This document shows positions 41,588 to 50,568 of a stretch of 64,000 bases of DNA, piece after piece. The stretch covers positions 4,638,746 to 4,702,745 of the forward strand of contig NZ_JAERQZ010000001.1 of the NCBI RefSeq assembly GCF_016735515.1. Direction: 5' to 3'. Positions within the stretch are counted from its first letter, which is position 1. Every line of letters starts with the position of its first letter. The stretch is from Piscinibacter sp. HJYY11 (GTDB lineage: Bacteria > Pseudomonadota > Gammaproteobacteria > Burkholderiales > Burkholderiaceae_C). The position numbers were made by a program, and so were the translations under genes. Below the pieces are notes generated by a model. That model was not told where the DNA came from. It searched no databases and saw nothing but the letters and a program-made list of their open reading frames with translations.

Positions 41588-42502
41588 CTAGTCCTCCATG
41601 TCGAAGGTTCCGAGGTCGCCGATCTCGGTGGCGGGGATGTCGAAGCCGTATTCCGCTTCGAGCACGTTCCAGGCTTCTTCCGCCGACTCGACGAACTTGA
41701 AGAGCTGCAGGTCGACCTCGCTGATCATCCCGGTCTCGACCAGGTGCTCGAAGTTGACGAGCTTCGTCCAGAACTCGCGTCCGAAGAGCAGGATGGGCCG
41801 GCGGCGGCACTTGCCGGTCTGGATGAGCGTGAGCACCTCGAACATCTCGTCGAGCGTGCCGAAGCCGCCGGGGAAGCACACCAGCCCGATCGAGCGCATC
41901 AGGAAGTGCATCTTGCGCAGGCCGAAGTAGTGGAACTGGAAGCACAGCTCCGGCGTGATGTAGGGGTTGGGCGCCTGCTCGTGCGGCAGCACGATGTTGA
42001 GGCCGATGCTCTTGCCGCCCACCTCGTGCGCGCCGCGGTTGCCGGCTTCCATGATGCCGGGGCCGCCACCGGTCACCACGTAGATGGGCGAGGCAAGCTG
42101 GCGTGATTTCTCGGTGACGAGCGCCCCGAAGCGCCGCGCTTCGTCATAGAAGCGCGACATGCGGATGTGGTTCTCGGCGATGCGGATGGCGGTCTCGTTG
42201 TTGGCCGACTTCGCGTCGCTCAGCAGCCGCTGCGCCACGTCGGGCGGCACGATGCGCGCGCTGCCGAAGATCACGATGGTCGACTCGATGCCCAGTTCCT
42301 TCTGGATCAGCTCCGGCTTGAGCAGCTCGAGCTGCATGCGCACCGGGCGCAGCTCGTCGCGCAGCAGGAATTTCTCGTCGGTGAAGGCGAGGCGGTAGGC
42401 ACTCTCGGGGCCGTCGTAGAGCGAAGGCGGCGGGCCTTGCAGCTCAGCTTCCTTCTTGGCCGGGAGGATGTTGCGGGCGGTGAGTTCTGTGCGCTTGTCC
42501 AT
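41588..42502 (-). CDS. LOG family protein (TIGR00730-type nucleotide phosphoribohydrolase)
   Basis: 304 residues. It carries the LOG/lysine-decarboxylase-like signatures TGGGPGIMEAGNRGAHEVGG and PGGFGTLDEMFEVLTLIQTG. These form the AMP-binding active site of enzymes that release cytokinin-type bases or hydrolyse nucleotide monophosphates. The N-terminal 80 residues (KFLLRDELRPVRMQLELLKPE) are an extension found in the longer proteobacterial subgroup. Older annotation as lysine decarboxylase is misleading. It ends two bases before the arginase start. Confidence 0.88.
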   Translation of the reverse strand: MDKRTELTARNILPAKKEAELQGPPPSLYDGPESAYRLAFTDEKFLLRDELRPVRMQLELLKPELIQKELGIESTIVIFGSARIVPPDVAQRLLSDAKSANNETAIRIAENHIRMSRFYDEARRFGALVTEKSRQLASPIYVVTGGGPGIMEAGNRGAHEVGGKSIGLNIVLPHEQAPNPYITPELCFQFHYFGLRKMHFLMRSIGLVCFPGGFGTLDEMFEVLTLIQTGKCRRRPILLFGREFWTKLVNFEHLVETGMISEVDLQLFKFVESAEEAWNVLEAEYGFDIPATEIGDLGTFDMED

Positions 42503-42523
42503 GGGGTGCAGCTTACCCCTGGT

Positions 42524-43282
42524 TCACAGCAATGAGCGTTCCTTGCACACGACGCAATCAGGGGCGCGGGCGGTCTTGATTTCCGTCCACTCCATGCTGC
42601 GCGCGTCGAGCATCTGCAGGCGCCCGGCGAGCGACTCCCCGGTGCCGGCGAGCAGCTTCAGCGCCTCGGCCGCCTGCATGCTGCCGACGATGCCCACCAG
42701 CGGGGCGAAGACGCCCATGGTGGCGCAGCGCACCTCCTCGAAGGCGGCGTCGGGCGGGAAGAGGCAGGCGTAGCAGGGCGCCTGGCCATCGCGCGTGTCG
42801 TAGACGGAGATCTGGGCGTCAAAGCCGATGGCGGCTCCCGAGACGAGCGGCTTTCGGTGCTTCACGCAGGCGGCGTTGACTGCATGGCGTGTCGTGAAGT
42901 TGTCGGTGCAGTCGATTACCACGTCGGCCGCGGCGACCAGCTCGTTCAGCCGCTCGGGGCCGGCGCGTTCGGTGAGGGCCACGACCTGCACCTCGGGGTT
43001 GATCTCGCCGATCGACTGTTTCGCCGATTCGGCCTTGGGCCGGCCGACTCGGCTCATGTCGTGCGCGATCTGCCGCTGCAGGTTGGTGAGGTCCACCGTG
43101 TCGTGGTCGACGATGGTGATGCGGCCCACACCCGCCGTGCCCAGGTACAGCGCCACCGGCGAGCCCAGGCCGCCGGCGCCGATGACGAGGGCATGCGCAT
43201 CGAGCAGCTTGCGCTGGCCCTCGATGCCCAGCTCGTCGAGCAGGATGTGGCGCGAGTAGCGCAGGAGCTGGTCGTCGTTCAT
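42524..43282 (-). CDS. moeB: MoeB/ThiF family adenylyltransferase (E1-like)
   Basis: A 252-residue enzyme that adenylates the C-terminus of a ubiquitin-like sulfur carrier (MoaD or ThiS). It begins MNDDQLLRYSRHILLDELG and has the nucleotide-binding VIGAGGLGSPVALYLG. VDLTNLQRQI and DCTDNFTTRHAVN follow. Two CxxC zinc pairs, CYAC and CVVC, are near the C-terminus. MoeB and ThiF are hard to separate by sequence; the stand-alone form fits molybdopterin-synthase adenylyltransferase. No carrier gene is adjacent. The ATG at 43282 matches the family start. Confidence 0.87.
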   Translation of the reverse strand: MNDDQLLRYSRHILLDELGIEGQRKLLDAHALVIGAGGLGSPVALYLGTAGVGRITIVDHDTVDLTNLQRQIAHDMSRVGRPKAESAKQSIGEINPEVQVVALTERAGPERLNELVAAADVVIDCTDNFTTRHAVNAACVKHRKPLVSGAAIGFDAQISVYDTRDGQAPCYACLFPPDAAFEEVRCATMGVFAPLVGIVGSMQAAEALKLLAGTGESLAGRLQMLDARSMEWTEIKTARAPDCVVCKERSLL

Positions 43283-43307
43283 GCCCGCAATGATCGCCCC
43301 AAAAGCG

Positions 43308-43343
43308 GCCCCAAAAGACAAACGCCCGCAGGCTGCGGGCGTT
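43308..43343 (-). terminator. Rho-independent terminator of the S41 protease gene
   Basis: A nine-base perfect stem AACGCCCGC / GCGGGCGTT with a five-base loop is followed on the minus strand by TTTGTCTTTT-type sequence, 20 bases after the protease stop. It separates the protease from the moeB transcript. Confidence 0.82.
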
Positions 43344-43362
43344 GTCGTGGAGCGCGGGCCGC

Positions 43363-44814
43363 TCAGTTCGTCGTCGAGGTCTCGGGCTTGCGCTCGACGG
43401 CGCTCTTGGAGACGACCACCGGCTTGCCCTTCAGGTGGTTGAGCGCCTGGGTGAGCTGGAAATCTTCGGCGCTGCCGAATTCGGCCGGGCGCTTCAGGGG
43501 CTGGGCGCCGGCCTTGGCGGCTTCGGCCTCCAGCTTCTTGCGCGCTTCCTCGCGTGCCTTCTCGCGGGCCACGTCCTTCACCTCGGGGCCCTGGCCACTG
43601 TTGAGGTGCTTGTCCAGGTCGGCTTCGCGCATCTGCAGGGCGGCGAAGATGTTGCCTTCGGCCGTCTCGTCGAGCATGACGTCGGGCACGATGCCGCGGG
43701 CCTGGATCGACTTGCCGCTCGGGGTGTAGTAGCGGGCGGTCGTGAGCTTGACCGAGGTGTTGGGGATGATCAGCTCGCGGCTCTCGGTCTGCACCGAGCC
43801 CTTGCCGAAGGTCTGGGCGCCCATGATCACGGCACGCTTGTGGTCCTGCAGGGCGCCGGCGACGATCTCGCTGGCCGAGGCCGAGCCTTCGTTCACCAGC
43901 ACCACCATCGGCACCTTCTTCACCGCCTCGGGCAGGCCCTTGAGCGGGTCGAAGTTGCTGCGGCGGCTGTAGGCCTCGGGGACGGCCTTGAACTCGTGGC
44001 GCGACTGCGGCATCTGCCCGCGCATCGAGACAACCGTCACGCCCTGCGGCAGGAAGGCTGCCGAGACGGCGATGGCGCCGTCGAGCAGGCCGCCCGGGTC
44101 GTTGCGCAGGTCGAGCACGAGGCCCTTGAGGTTGGGGTCCTGGGCGTAGAGGTCGTTGAGCTTCTTGACGAAGTCGCCGACGGTGGGCACCTGGAACTGG
44201 CTCACGCGCAGCCAGCCGTAGCCCGGCTCGATCATCTTGGCCTTGACGCTCTGGGTCCTGATCTCGGCGCGGGTGATGGTGACCGGGAAGGTGCGGTTCT
44301 CGGCCTTGCGGTAGACCGTGAGCGTGACCTTGGTGTTGATCTCGCCGCGCATGCGCTTGACGGCCTGGTCCATCGTGAGGCCGCGCACGGCGGTGTCGTC
44401 GATGCGGGTGATGAGGTCGCCCGACTTGATGCCGCCCTTGAAGGCCGGCGTGTCCTCGATCGGGGTGACGACCTTGACCAGCCCGTCTTCCATGCTGATC
44501 TCGATGCCCACGCCGACGAACTTGCCTTCTACGTTTTCGCGGAACTCGGTGAAGCCCTTGCCTTCGAGGTACTGGGAGTGCGGGTCGAGCCCGGAGACCA
44601 TGCCGGCGATGGCGTCACGGATGAGCTTCTTCTCGTCGACCGGCTCGACATAGTTGCGCTTCACCACGTCGAACACGACGGCCAGCTGCTTCATCTCTTC
44701 CAGCGGCAGCTCGGCCATGCTGCTGCGGGCGGTCGCCTGAAGTTGCATGGTGGTCAATCCACCAGCGAGGGCCCCCACGACAACCCAGCCAGCGACCTTG
44801 AGTTTGGCGCCCAT
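43363..44814 (-). CDS. S41 family C-terminal processing protease (CtpA-like)
   Basis: A 483-residue periplasmic serine protease. An N-terminal signal/anchor (LKVAGWVVVGALAGGLTTM) precedes a PDZ domain (FVGVGIEISMEDGLVKVV through GDLITRIDD). The S41 catalytic domain has DLRNDPGGLL, the nucleophile Ser313 in NEGSASASEIVAGAL and the general-base Lys338 in FGKGSVQT. A charged coiled-coil-like tail (REKAREEARKKLEAEAAK) follows. I chose the ATG at 44814 because AGGAAGCAGG lies just upstream; an ATG at 44850 would add 12 residues. It likely trims cell-wall enzymes or envelope proteins. Confidence 0.92.
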   Translation of the reverse strand: MGAKLKVAGWVVVGALAGGLTTMQLQATARSSMAELPLEEMKQLAVVFDVVKRNYVEPVDEKKLIRDAIAGMVSGLDPHSQYLEGKGFTEFRENVEGKFVGVGIEISMEDGLVKVVTPIEDTPAFKGGIKSGDLITRIDDTAVRGLTMDQAVKRMRGEINTKVTLTVYRKAENRTFPVTITRAEIRTQSVKAKMIEPGYGWLRVSQFQVPTVGDFVKKLNDLYAQDPNLKGLVLDLRNDPGGLLDGAIAVSAAFLPQGVTVVSMRGQMPQSRHEFKAVPEAYSRRSNFDPLKGLPEAVKKVPMVVLVNEGSASASEIVAGALQDHKRAVIMGAQTFGKGSVQTESRELIIPNTSVKLTTARYYTPSGKSIQARGIVPDVMLDETAEGNIFAALQMREADLDKHLNSGQGPEVKDVAREKAREEARKKLEAEAAKAGAQPLKRPAEFGSAEDFQLTQALNHLKGKPVVVSKSAVERKPETSTTN

Positions 44815-45007
44815 ATATGACCTGCTTCCTGCAAAAAAAGGAGATTTCACGCGAATTCAGTATAAAACTGCGACCCCGCTTGGAGGGGCGTGGTAGCACT
44901 AAGTTTCAGCCCTTTTTCCCGAGTCGGCGCGAGGAATGGCGCGGGGTGTGCAAAGAAACACGCAGGTCCTGAAAGGGCATCGCGGCGCTGGGTTTTCTGC
45001 TGGGTTT

Positions 45008-47572
45008 TCAACCCTGGGCCGCTGCCACCTCGAAGCGGCCGCGCCCGGCCCGCTTGGCCTGGTAGAGCGCCACGTCGGCGCGCTGGGCAAGCGACTGCAC
45101 CGTGTCCTCGCCGTGGCGCGCGAGGGCCAAGCCCACGCTCGCGCCGATCGACAGCCGCTTGCCGTCGATTTCAAACACTTCGCCCAGGGCGCCGACGATC
45201 TTCCGGGCGACCGTGCCGGCTGCGGCATCGTCCCTCACGTCGGGCAGCACCACGGCGAACTCGTCGCCGCCCAGGCGGGCCAGCAGGTCGGTCGGGCGCA
45301 GCACCTTCTGCAGGCGCTGCGCCACGGCCACGAGCAGGGCGTCGCCGGTGGCATGGCCGTGCTCGTCGTTCACCGGCTTGAAGCGGTCGAGGTCGACCAT
45401 CAGCAGCGCGATGGGGTGATGCTCCTCGTGGGCGCGCAGGAGGGCCTCGCCCACGCGCAGGTCGAAGCCGGCGCGGTTGAGCGCGCCGGTCAGCGGGTCG
45501 GTCTGCGAGGCGTCGAGCAGGATCTGGTGCTGGCGCTTGTGGCTGGTGATGTCTTGCGACAGGGCCACGAGGCCGGCCACCTGGCCCTCTGCGTCGCGGA
45601 AGGGGATGTAGGTGGTCTCGAAGTACTGGTGGCCGTCGATGCAGGACTCGAACATCACCCGCTGGCCGGACAGCGCCAGCTCGATGTTGGGCCGGCGGCG
45701 CTCGTATTCCGCCTCGCCAAGCACCTCGCGCGCGTGCAGGCCGGCCAGCCGGCCCTGCGGGCGTCCGACCCACTGGTCGAAGGCGTCGTTGGTGAAGAGG
45801 TAGCGCTGGTGCCTGTCGGCCACGGCCACCAGCACCGGCAGCGTGGCGGCCACCACCTTGAGGATGGACTCGCTGCGCTGCAGCTCGGTGCGGGCGCGGA
45901 TCTCGTGCGAGATGTCGCGCATGACGATCGAGTAGGTCTCGACCTCCTGGCGCTCGTCGCGGTGCGCGATGAGCATCTCGCTGACGTCGATCTCCTTGCC
46001 GTCGCCGCGCAGCACCGAGGTCTCGCCCACCCACAGGCCGGTGGCGAGCGCGGTGGGCATGATGATGTCGCGCACCTGGGTCTCGCGGTGCGCCGGCAGG
46101 AAGTCGTCGAAACGCATGTGCTCGATCGGTGCGTCGGGCTTGATCTCCATCATCTGCCGGCCGGCCGGGTTGACGTAGAGCAGCTGCCCCTGGGCGCTGA
46201 CCTGCGCCACGACGTCGGTGCTGCGCTCGAAGATGGCGGTGAGCATGCGCTGGGCGCGCTGCTGCTGGACGCGGTCGGTCACGTCTTCGATGGAGCCCAC
46301 ATGGCCGATGAGCTTGTTGTCCACCAGGAGCGGGGCGGTGCGCACCGAGAGCATCACCTGCTGGCCGTCGGGCCGGGTCACGTGCAGGGTGTTGCGCAGC
46401 GGGGCGAGGCCGGCGGTCGCCTGGCGCCAGGCGGCCAGCATCGGCTCGCGCTGTGCCGGGTCGAGGAGGTCGCTCCAGCCCCAGGCCATGCGCTCGCGCG
46501 GCAGGCCGGACTTCTGGAAATAGGCGTCGTTGGCGTAGGTGGTCTCGCCGAGGGTGTCGGTCATGAAGAGACCGAGCGGGAAGGCGTTGCTCACCGCGTC
46601 GAACTGGGCCCGGCTGTGGCGGGCGCTGCGCTGGCTGCGGGCCAGCGACCACGAGAAGACGATGCCGGCGAGCGTGAGCAGCGTGAGGATGCCGATGCCG
46701 AGGTTGCGCCGGGCGTGGAAGGCGGCCAGCAGCTCGTCGCGCTCCTGCGAGACCAGCACGGTGACCGGGTACTGGCCCAGCCGCTCGAAGGTGGCCAGGC
46801 GCCGATCGCCCACGCCATAGGCGGCGGAAGTCTCGAAGGCACCCTGCGCGCTGCCGGGCGGCATCTGGGCGGGGCGGTCGGCCAGCACGTTGCGGCCGAT
46901 CAGGGTCTCGGAGTAGGGCGTGCGCACGATCACGATGCCGGTCGAGGTGGTGAGCGAGATGCCGCCGGCCGGCTGCTCGCGCAGGCGTTCGTGGATGGTG
47001 CTCAGCTGCGGCAGGTCGACCCAGGCCACCAGGCCCACGGCCAGGCCTTGCGGGCCTGCGACCGGCGCCGACAGGCGGCGTGTCAAGGGCCAGCGCCAGG
47101 GTTGGCCGGCAGCCTGGCGCAGCGGCTCGCCCACGCGCATCTCGCCGGCGGCGTCCGGCAGCTGCACTGCCGGCATGCGCTCGAGCCAGGCGGGCGAGCC
47201 GGGCACGGGCACGGCCTTGCCGTCCGCGTTGACCAGCGCCACCCAGACCAGGTCCTTCGGGTGGCGGCTGAAGGTCCGCAGCAGCTCGCCGAGCGCGTCG
47301 TCGAGCTGCGGCGAACGGGCCAGCCACTGCTGCGCCACGTCGAGCCGGGCTTCGGTGACGCCGAGCAGGTCGCGCGTTTGCTGGGCGGCGGCGTTGTTGA
47401 CCAGGCGCAGTTGCTTCTGCGCGCCTTCGACCATGCGCCGCTCCTGCACCACCGCAAAGCCGAGCACCAGCCCCCACAGGATCGCCAGCAGCAACGCGAC
47501 CGCGATGAAGGGCCCCCAGGCGAGCAGCCGGGAGTAGGGCTTGACCGCGGTGGGCAGCTGGTGCGGTGTCAC
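45008..47572 (-). CDS. Membrane diguanylate cyclase with periplasmic sensor and PAS domains
   Basis: 854 residues from a GTG at 47572 that overlaps the upstream small gene (GTGA). Order: transmembrane helix near residues 20-42, periplasmic dCache-like sensor to about 300, second helix (LGIGILTLLTLAGIVFSW), three PAS regions between about 350 and 690, then GGDEF. The active site RLGGDEF is at 766-772, and the product-inhibition site RPTD sits five residues before GGDEF, so it should make c-di-GMP with feedback control. DPLTGALNR opens the cyclase domain. The upstream open frame to 47656 is ignored. No EAL domain is present. Confidence 0.92.
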   Translation of the reverse strand: MTPHQLPTAVKPYSRLLAWGPFIAVALLLAILWGLVLGFAVVQERRMVEGAQKQLRLVNNAAAQQTRDLLGVTEARLDVAQQWLARSPQLDDALGELLRTFSRHPKDLVWVALVNADGKAVPVPGSPAWLERMPAVQLPDAAGEMRVGEPLRQAAGQPWRWPLTRRLSAPVAGPQGLAVGLVAWVDLPQLSTIHERLREQPAGGISLTTSTGIVIVRTPYSETLIGRNVLADRPAQMPPGSAQGAFETSAAYGVGDRRLATFERLGQYPVTVLVSQERDELLAAFHARRNLGIGILTLLTLAGIVFSWSLARSQRSARHSRAQFDAVSNAFPLGLFMTDTLGETTYANDAYFQKSGLPRERMAWGWSDLLDPAQREPMLAAWRQATAGLAPLRNTLHVTRPDGQQVMLSVRTAPLLVDNKLIGHVGSIEDVTDRVQQQRAQRMLTAIFERSTDVVAQVSAQGQLLYVNPAGRQMMEIKPDAPIEHMRFDDFLPAHRETQVRDIIMPTALATGLWVGETSVLRGDGKEIDVSEMLIAHRDERQEVETYSIVMRDISHEIRARTELQRSESILKVVAATLPVLVAVADRHQRYLFTNDAFDQWVGRPQGRLAGLHAREVLGEAEYERRRPNIELALSGQRVMFESCIDGHQYFETTYIPFRDAEGQVAGLVALSQDITSHKRQHQILLDASQTDPLTGALNRAGFDLRVGEALLRAHEEHHPIALLMVDLDRFKPVNDEHGHATGDALLVAVAQRLQKVLRPTDLLARLGGDEFAVVLPDVRDDAAAGTVARKIVGALGEVFEIDGKRLSIGASVGLALARHGEDTVQSLAQRADVALYQAKRAGRGRFEVAAAQG

Positions 47573-47829
47573 TTCTTGACGGGTTTGCGCGCCGGCGGGC
47601 TGGCCTCCGGTGGGCGGCTGGCGGCACCGGGCACGATGCCCGGCGTGTTGATGCACTTCAGCGTTCGCGGGGCCATGGCGTAGGTGCTCGTGCCGGCCAC
47701 GTTCTGCTCGAGTGCTGCCGACAGCAGCGCCGAGCGGGCCGTCTCGCAGGCGAGGTTGGAGTTGAAGGTGGCGACCAGGTAGGGGTTCATGCCGTAGGCC
47801 GTGACCATGAAGGCGAAGAGCGATACCAC
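47569..47829 (-). CDS. Small secreted hypothetical protein upstream of the diguanylate cyclase
   Basis: 86 residues starting at a GTG at 47829 with AAGGAG eight bases upstream. The N-terminal hydrophobic stretch (VSLFAFMVTAYGMNPYLVA) may be a signal anchor, the middle has two cysteines (NLACETA and LKCINTP), and the tail is Pro/Lys-rich. Unknown family. Its stop overlaps the GTG start of the diguanylate cyclase, so the two are probably translationally coupled; a sensor-partner role is only a guess. Confidence 0.6.
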   Translation of the reverse strand: MVSLFAFMVTAYGMNPYLVATFNSNLACETARSALLSAALEQNVAGTSTYAMAPRTLKCINTPGIVPGAASRPPEASPPARKPVKK

Positions 47830-47902
47830 GGGAGCGTCTCCTTGGAGAGTCTGGGCGGACGGGCCCTGATGCTGGTGCGCACCTTAGCGGAAGCGCATTT
47901 CG

Positions 47903-50236
47903 TTACAGCGCGGAAGAGTTGGTGATTTGGGGCTCACTTTGCCGGATGGTCCACCAGGCCGGGAGGAGTCTGCGGACCCGCGGGCCGGTGAAGCGGTCGT
48001 CGATGAGGTGGATCACGCCTTCGTCTTCGGTGGTGCGGATCACCCGGCCGGCGGCCTGCACCACCTTCTGCAGGCCGGGGTAGAGGTAGGCGTAGTCGTA
48101 TCCGCGCTCGGGGCCGAAGCGCGCGTCCAGGCGCTTCTTCATCTCTTCGTTCACCGGGTTGAGCTGGGGGAGGCCGAGCGTGGCGATGAAGGCGCCGATC
48201 AGGCGGTCGCCCGGCAGGTCGACCCCTTCGCCGAACGAGCCGCCCAGCACCGCGAAGCCGACGCCGCGCCCTTCGGGCACGAAGCGGGCGAGGAAGGCCT
48301 CGCGCTCGGGCTCGCTCATGCCGCGCGACTGCTCCCACACCGGCACCTCGGGCGCGAGGGTGCGGAAGGCGGCCAGCACCTGGCGCAGGTAGTCGAAGCT
48401 GCTGAAGAACGCGAGGTAGTTGCCCGGCCGACGGGCGTATTGCTCCGCGATCAGCCCGGCGATCGGCTCGACCGACGCCGCCCGGTGCTGGTAGCGGGTG
48501 GAGATGTGGCGTGCGACGCGCACCTCGAGCTGCCCGGCCGAGAAGGGCGTGGGGACGTCGACCCAGACGGTGTCGTCGGGCAGGCCCAGCAGGTCGGCGT
48601 AGAACTCGCGCGGCGTGAGCGTGGCCGAGAAGAGCGCCACCGAATGGGCCACCGCCAGGCGCGGCCCGAGCTGCGGCGCCGGCACCACGTTGCGCAGTGT
48701 GATCAGCGCCAGCGGCTTGCGGCCGGGCGGGCCTTGCAAGGTGACGTCGACCAGCCAGTTCTCGTCGGCCAGCTCGTGCACGCGCGAGAAATGCAGCGCA
48801 TCGAAGTAGAAGCGCTGCAGCTCGCCGTCGACGGCGCTGGTGGGGTACTCGGTGAAGTGGTCGGTGATCGCCGAGGTGGCCTTCTGCAGGGCCTGGCTGA
48901 AGGCCTCGGGCACGGCGGGGTAGACCTGGTAGGGCGTGGCCTGTGTGGCCTGCGGTTTGGCCCAGTCGTTCCAGGCCTTGTTGAGCTTGGCGAGCACGCT
49001 CTTCAAAGCGGCCGGCGCGGTGCGGCGCATCGCCTTCAGCGCGGCCTGGTCGAGGTCGGCGCTGTACATCATGCGGCTGCGCTCCAGCAGGTTGTGCGCC
49101 TCGTCGATCAGCACCGAGACGCGGCTGCCGCGCGCGAGCGTGAGGCCCATCAGCAGGCCGCCGATGTCGAGCAGGTAGTTGTAGTCGCCCACGATCACGT
49201 CGGCCCAGCGGGCGAGCTCCTGGCTCAGGTAGTAGGGGCAGACCTGGTGGGCGAGTGCGACCTCGCGCACGGTGGCCTTGTCGAGCATCGGGCGGGCGAG
49301 GGCCTCGGCCCGCGCGTCGGCCAGGCGGTCGTAGAAGCCGCGTGCAAGCGGGCACGATTCACCGTGGCAGGCGAGCTCGGGGTGCTCGCAGGCCTTGTTG
49401 CGCGCCACGAGTTCCAGCGTGCGCAGGATCGGCCGCGCGGGCTGGCCGGACTGCAGGCGCTCGGCGGCTTCGAGCGCGAGCTGGCGGCCCGAGCCCTTGG
49501 CGGTGAGGAAGAACACCTGGTCGAGTTGCTGCCCCGGCATCGCCTTGAGCATGGGGAAGAGCGTGCCCACCGTCTTGCCGATGCCGGTGGGCGCCTGCGC
49601 CATCAGCACGCGCCCCTGCACCGTGGCGCGGTAGACGGCCTCGGCCAGCTCGCGCTGCCCGGTGCGGAAGTGGCCGTGCGGGAAGGGCAGCGCCGCCAGC
49701 GTCTCGTCGCGCTGGCTGCGATGGGCCACCTCCTGCTCCGCCCAGGCGAGGAAACGCTCGCAGTGCGACTCGAAGTGCGAGCGCAACTCCTCGGCGCTGC
49801 AGGCCTGCGTGAAAACCTGCTCGCGCTGCGAGGCGATGTCGAAGTACACGAGCGAGATGTTCATCTCGTCGAGATCGAGCCCGTCCTTCTGGAGCTTCAG
49901 GCACATCAGCCAGCCGTAGACCTTGGCCTGCGTCCAGTGCAGCACACGGTGGTTGGCCGGCTGGCGCGCGAGGTCGCCGCGGAAGGTCTTCACCTCCTCC
50001 AGCGTGCGGCTGTGGCGGTCGTAGCCGTCGGCGCGGCCGCGCACGGTGAGGAGCTTGTACTCGCCGCTCACGCTCACCTCCGACTCGTAGCCGTCACGGG
50101 CCCGGCGGGCGGCCACGGTGGCGTGGCCGGCCTGGCCCTCGAGGGCGGTGGGTGCGGGGGTGAAGCGCAGGTCGAGGTCGCCCGACTTGGCAGTGAACTC
50201 GCACAGCGCGCGAACGGCGATCGCGTAGGTCTTCAA
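47903..50236 (-). CDS. ATP-dependent DNA helicase (DinG/XPD-like, superfamily 2)
   Basis: A 777-residue helicase. An N-terminal nuclease-like or PD-(D/E)XK-type region (RGRADGYDRHSRTLEEVKTFRG) is followed by Walker A QAPTGIGKTVGTLFP, an Fe-S cluster-like cysteine set (KACEHPELACHGESCPLARGF, and CPYY), the DEAH box LIDEAHNLLERS, and motif VI VVQAAGRVIRTTEDEG. Such proteins unwind DNA in repair. I place the start at a TTG at 50236 (KTYAIAVRALCEFT follows), since no ATG or GTG occurs in frame between it and the upstream gene end; this start is uncertain. Confidence 0.87.
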   Translation of the reverse strand: MKTYAIAVRALCEFTAKSGDLDLRFTPAPTALEGQAGHATVAARRARDGYESEVSVSGEYKLLTVRGRADGYDRHSRTLEEVKTFRGDLARQPANHRVLHWTQAKVYGWLMCLKLQKDGLDLDEMNISLVYFDIASQREQVFTQACSAEELRSHFESHCERFLAWAEQEVAHRSQRDETLAALPFPHGHFRTGQRELAEAVYRATVQGRVLMAQAPTGIGKTVGTLFPMLKAMPGQQLDQVFFLTAKGSGRQLALEAAERLQSGQPARPILRTLELVARNKACEHPELACHGESCPLARGFYDRLADARAEALARPMLDKATVREVALAHQVCPYYLSQELARWADVIVGDYNYLLDIGGLLMGLTLARGSRVSVLIDEAHNLLERSRMMYSADLDQAALKAMRRTAPAALKSVLAKLNKAWNDWAKPQATQATPYQVYPAVPEAFSQALQKATSAITDHFTEYPTSAVDGELQRFYFDALHFSRVHELADENWLVDVTLQGPPGRKPLALITLRNVVPAPQLGPRLAVAHSVALFSATLTPREFYADLLGLPDDTVWVDVPTPFSAGQLEVRVARHISTRYQHRAASVEPIAGLIAEQYARRPGNYLAFFSSFDYLRQVLAAFRTLAPEVPVWEQSRGMSEPEREAFLARFVPEGRGVGFAVLGGSFGEGVDLPGDRLIGAFIATLGLPQLNPVNEEMKKRLDARFGPERGYDYAYLYPGLQKVVQAAGRVIRTTEDEGVIHLIDDRFTGPRVRRLLPAWWTIRQSEPQITNSSAL

Positions 50237-50264
50237 GGCGCTTGAGGCACGCCTGCCGGGCGCA

Positions 50265-50462
50265 CTACAGCAGCGAGACCGGCGGCTTGGCCGGCTGTTC
50301 GCGCATCTTGTCGACCAGGGCCTCGGCCTTTTCCAGCTCAATGTAGACCGTGGCGAAGAGGGTCGCCACATCAGCCAGCTTGGATTTCGCAACGCCGGCA
50401 GCCGGGTTGGTGATCAGCGCTGCCGTGATGGTGGCAGATGGTTGCAGCAGGTCTCGGTTCAT
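50265..50462 (-). CDS. Small hypothetical protein upstream of the helicase
   Basis: A 65-residue ORF from the ATG at 50462: a Ser/Thr/Ala-rich start followed by an amphipathic stretch FATVYIELEKAEALVDKMREQ. No recognised family. It precedes the helicase by 28 bases on the same strand and diverges from ccmA. Codon use and the helix suggest a real gene, but the evidence is modest. Confidence 0.5.
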   Translation of the reverse strand: MNRDLLQPSATITAALITNPAAGVAKSKLADVATLFATVYIELEKAEALVDKMREQPAKPPVSLL

Positions 50463-50504
50463 GGCGCGCTTTCGGAAGTGTGGACCATCGTACTCCACGG
50501 TCCC

Positions 50505-50532
50505 TCGACCCCCTGTGCGGTGCACCTACACT
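50505..50532 (+). promoter_or_regulatory. Possible promoter of the ccm operon
   Basis: TCGACC (50505-50510), a 16-base spacer and TACACT (50527-50532), ending 36 bases before the ccmA start. It is only a moderate match to sigma-70. A GGACC/GGTCC inverted repeat lies just upstream, at 50482-50503. Confidence 0.35.
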
Positions 50533-50568
50533 GCCGGGCTGCGCGAAACGAATCGCCCATCGAACCTC

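Noticed and set aside
41586..41945. Arginase extension to 427 residues
   Set aside because: It reads through the LOG gene out of frame; the shorter form has normal arginase length.
45171..47627. 818-residue frame overlapping the diguanylate cyclase on the same strand
   Set aside because: Pro/Arg/Ala-rich out-of-frame reading; GGDEF and PAS motifs are only in the other frame.
44936..47683. 915-residue frame opposite the diguanylate cyclase
   Set aside because: Shadow of the cyclase gene, without start signal or motif.
47927..50245. 772-residue frame opposite the helicase
   Set aside because: Shadow; helicase motifs lie on the minus strand.
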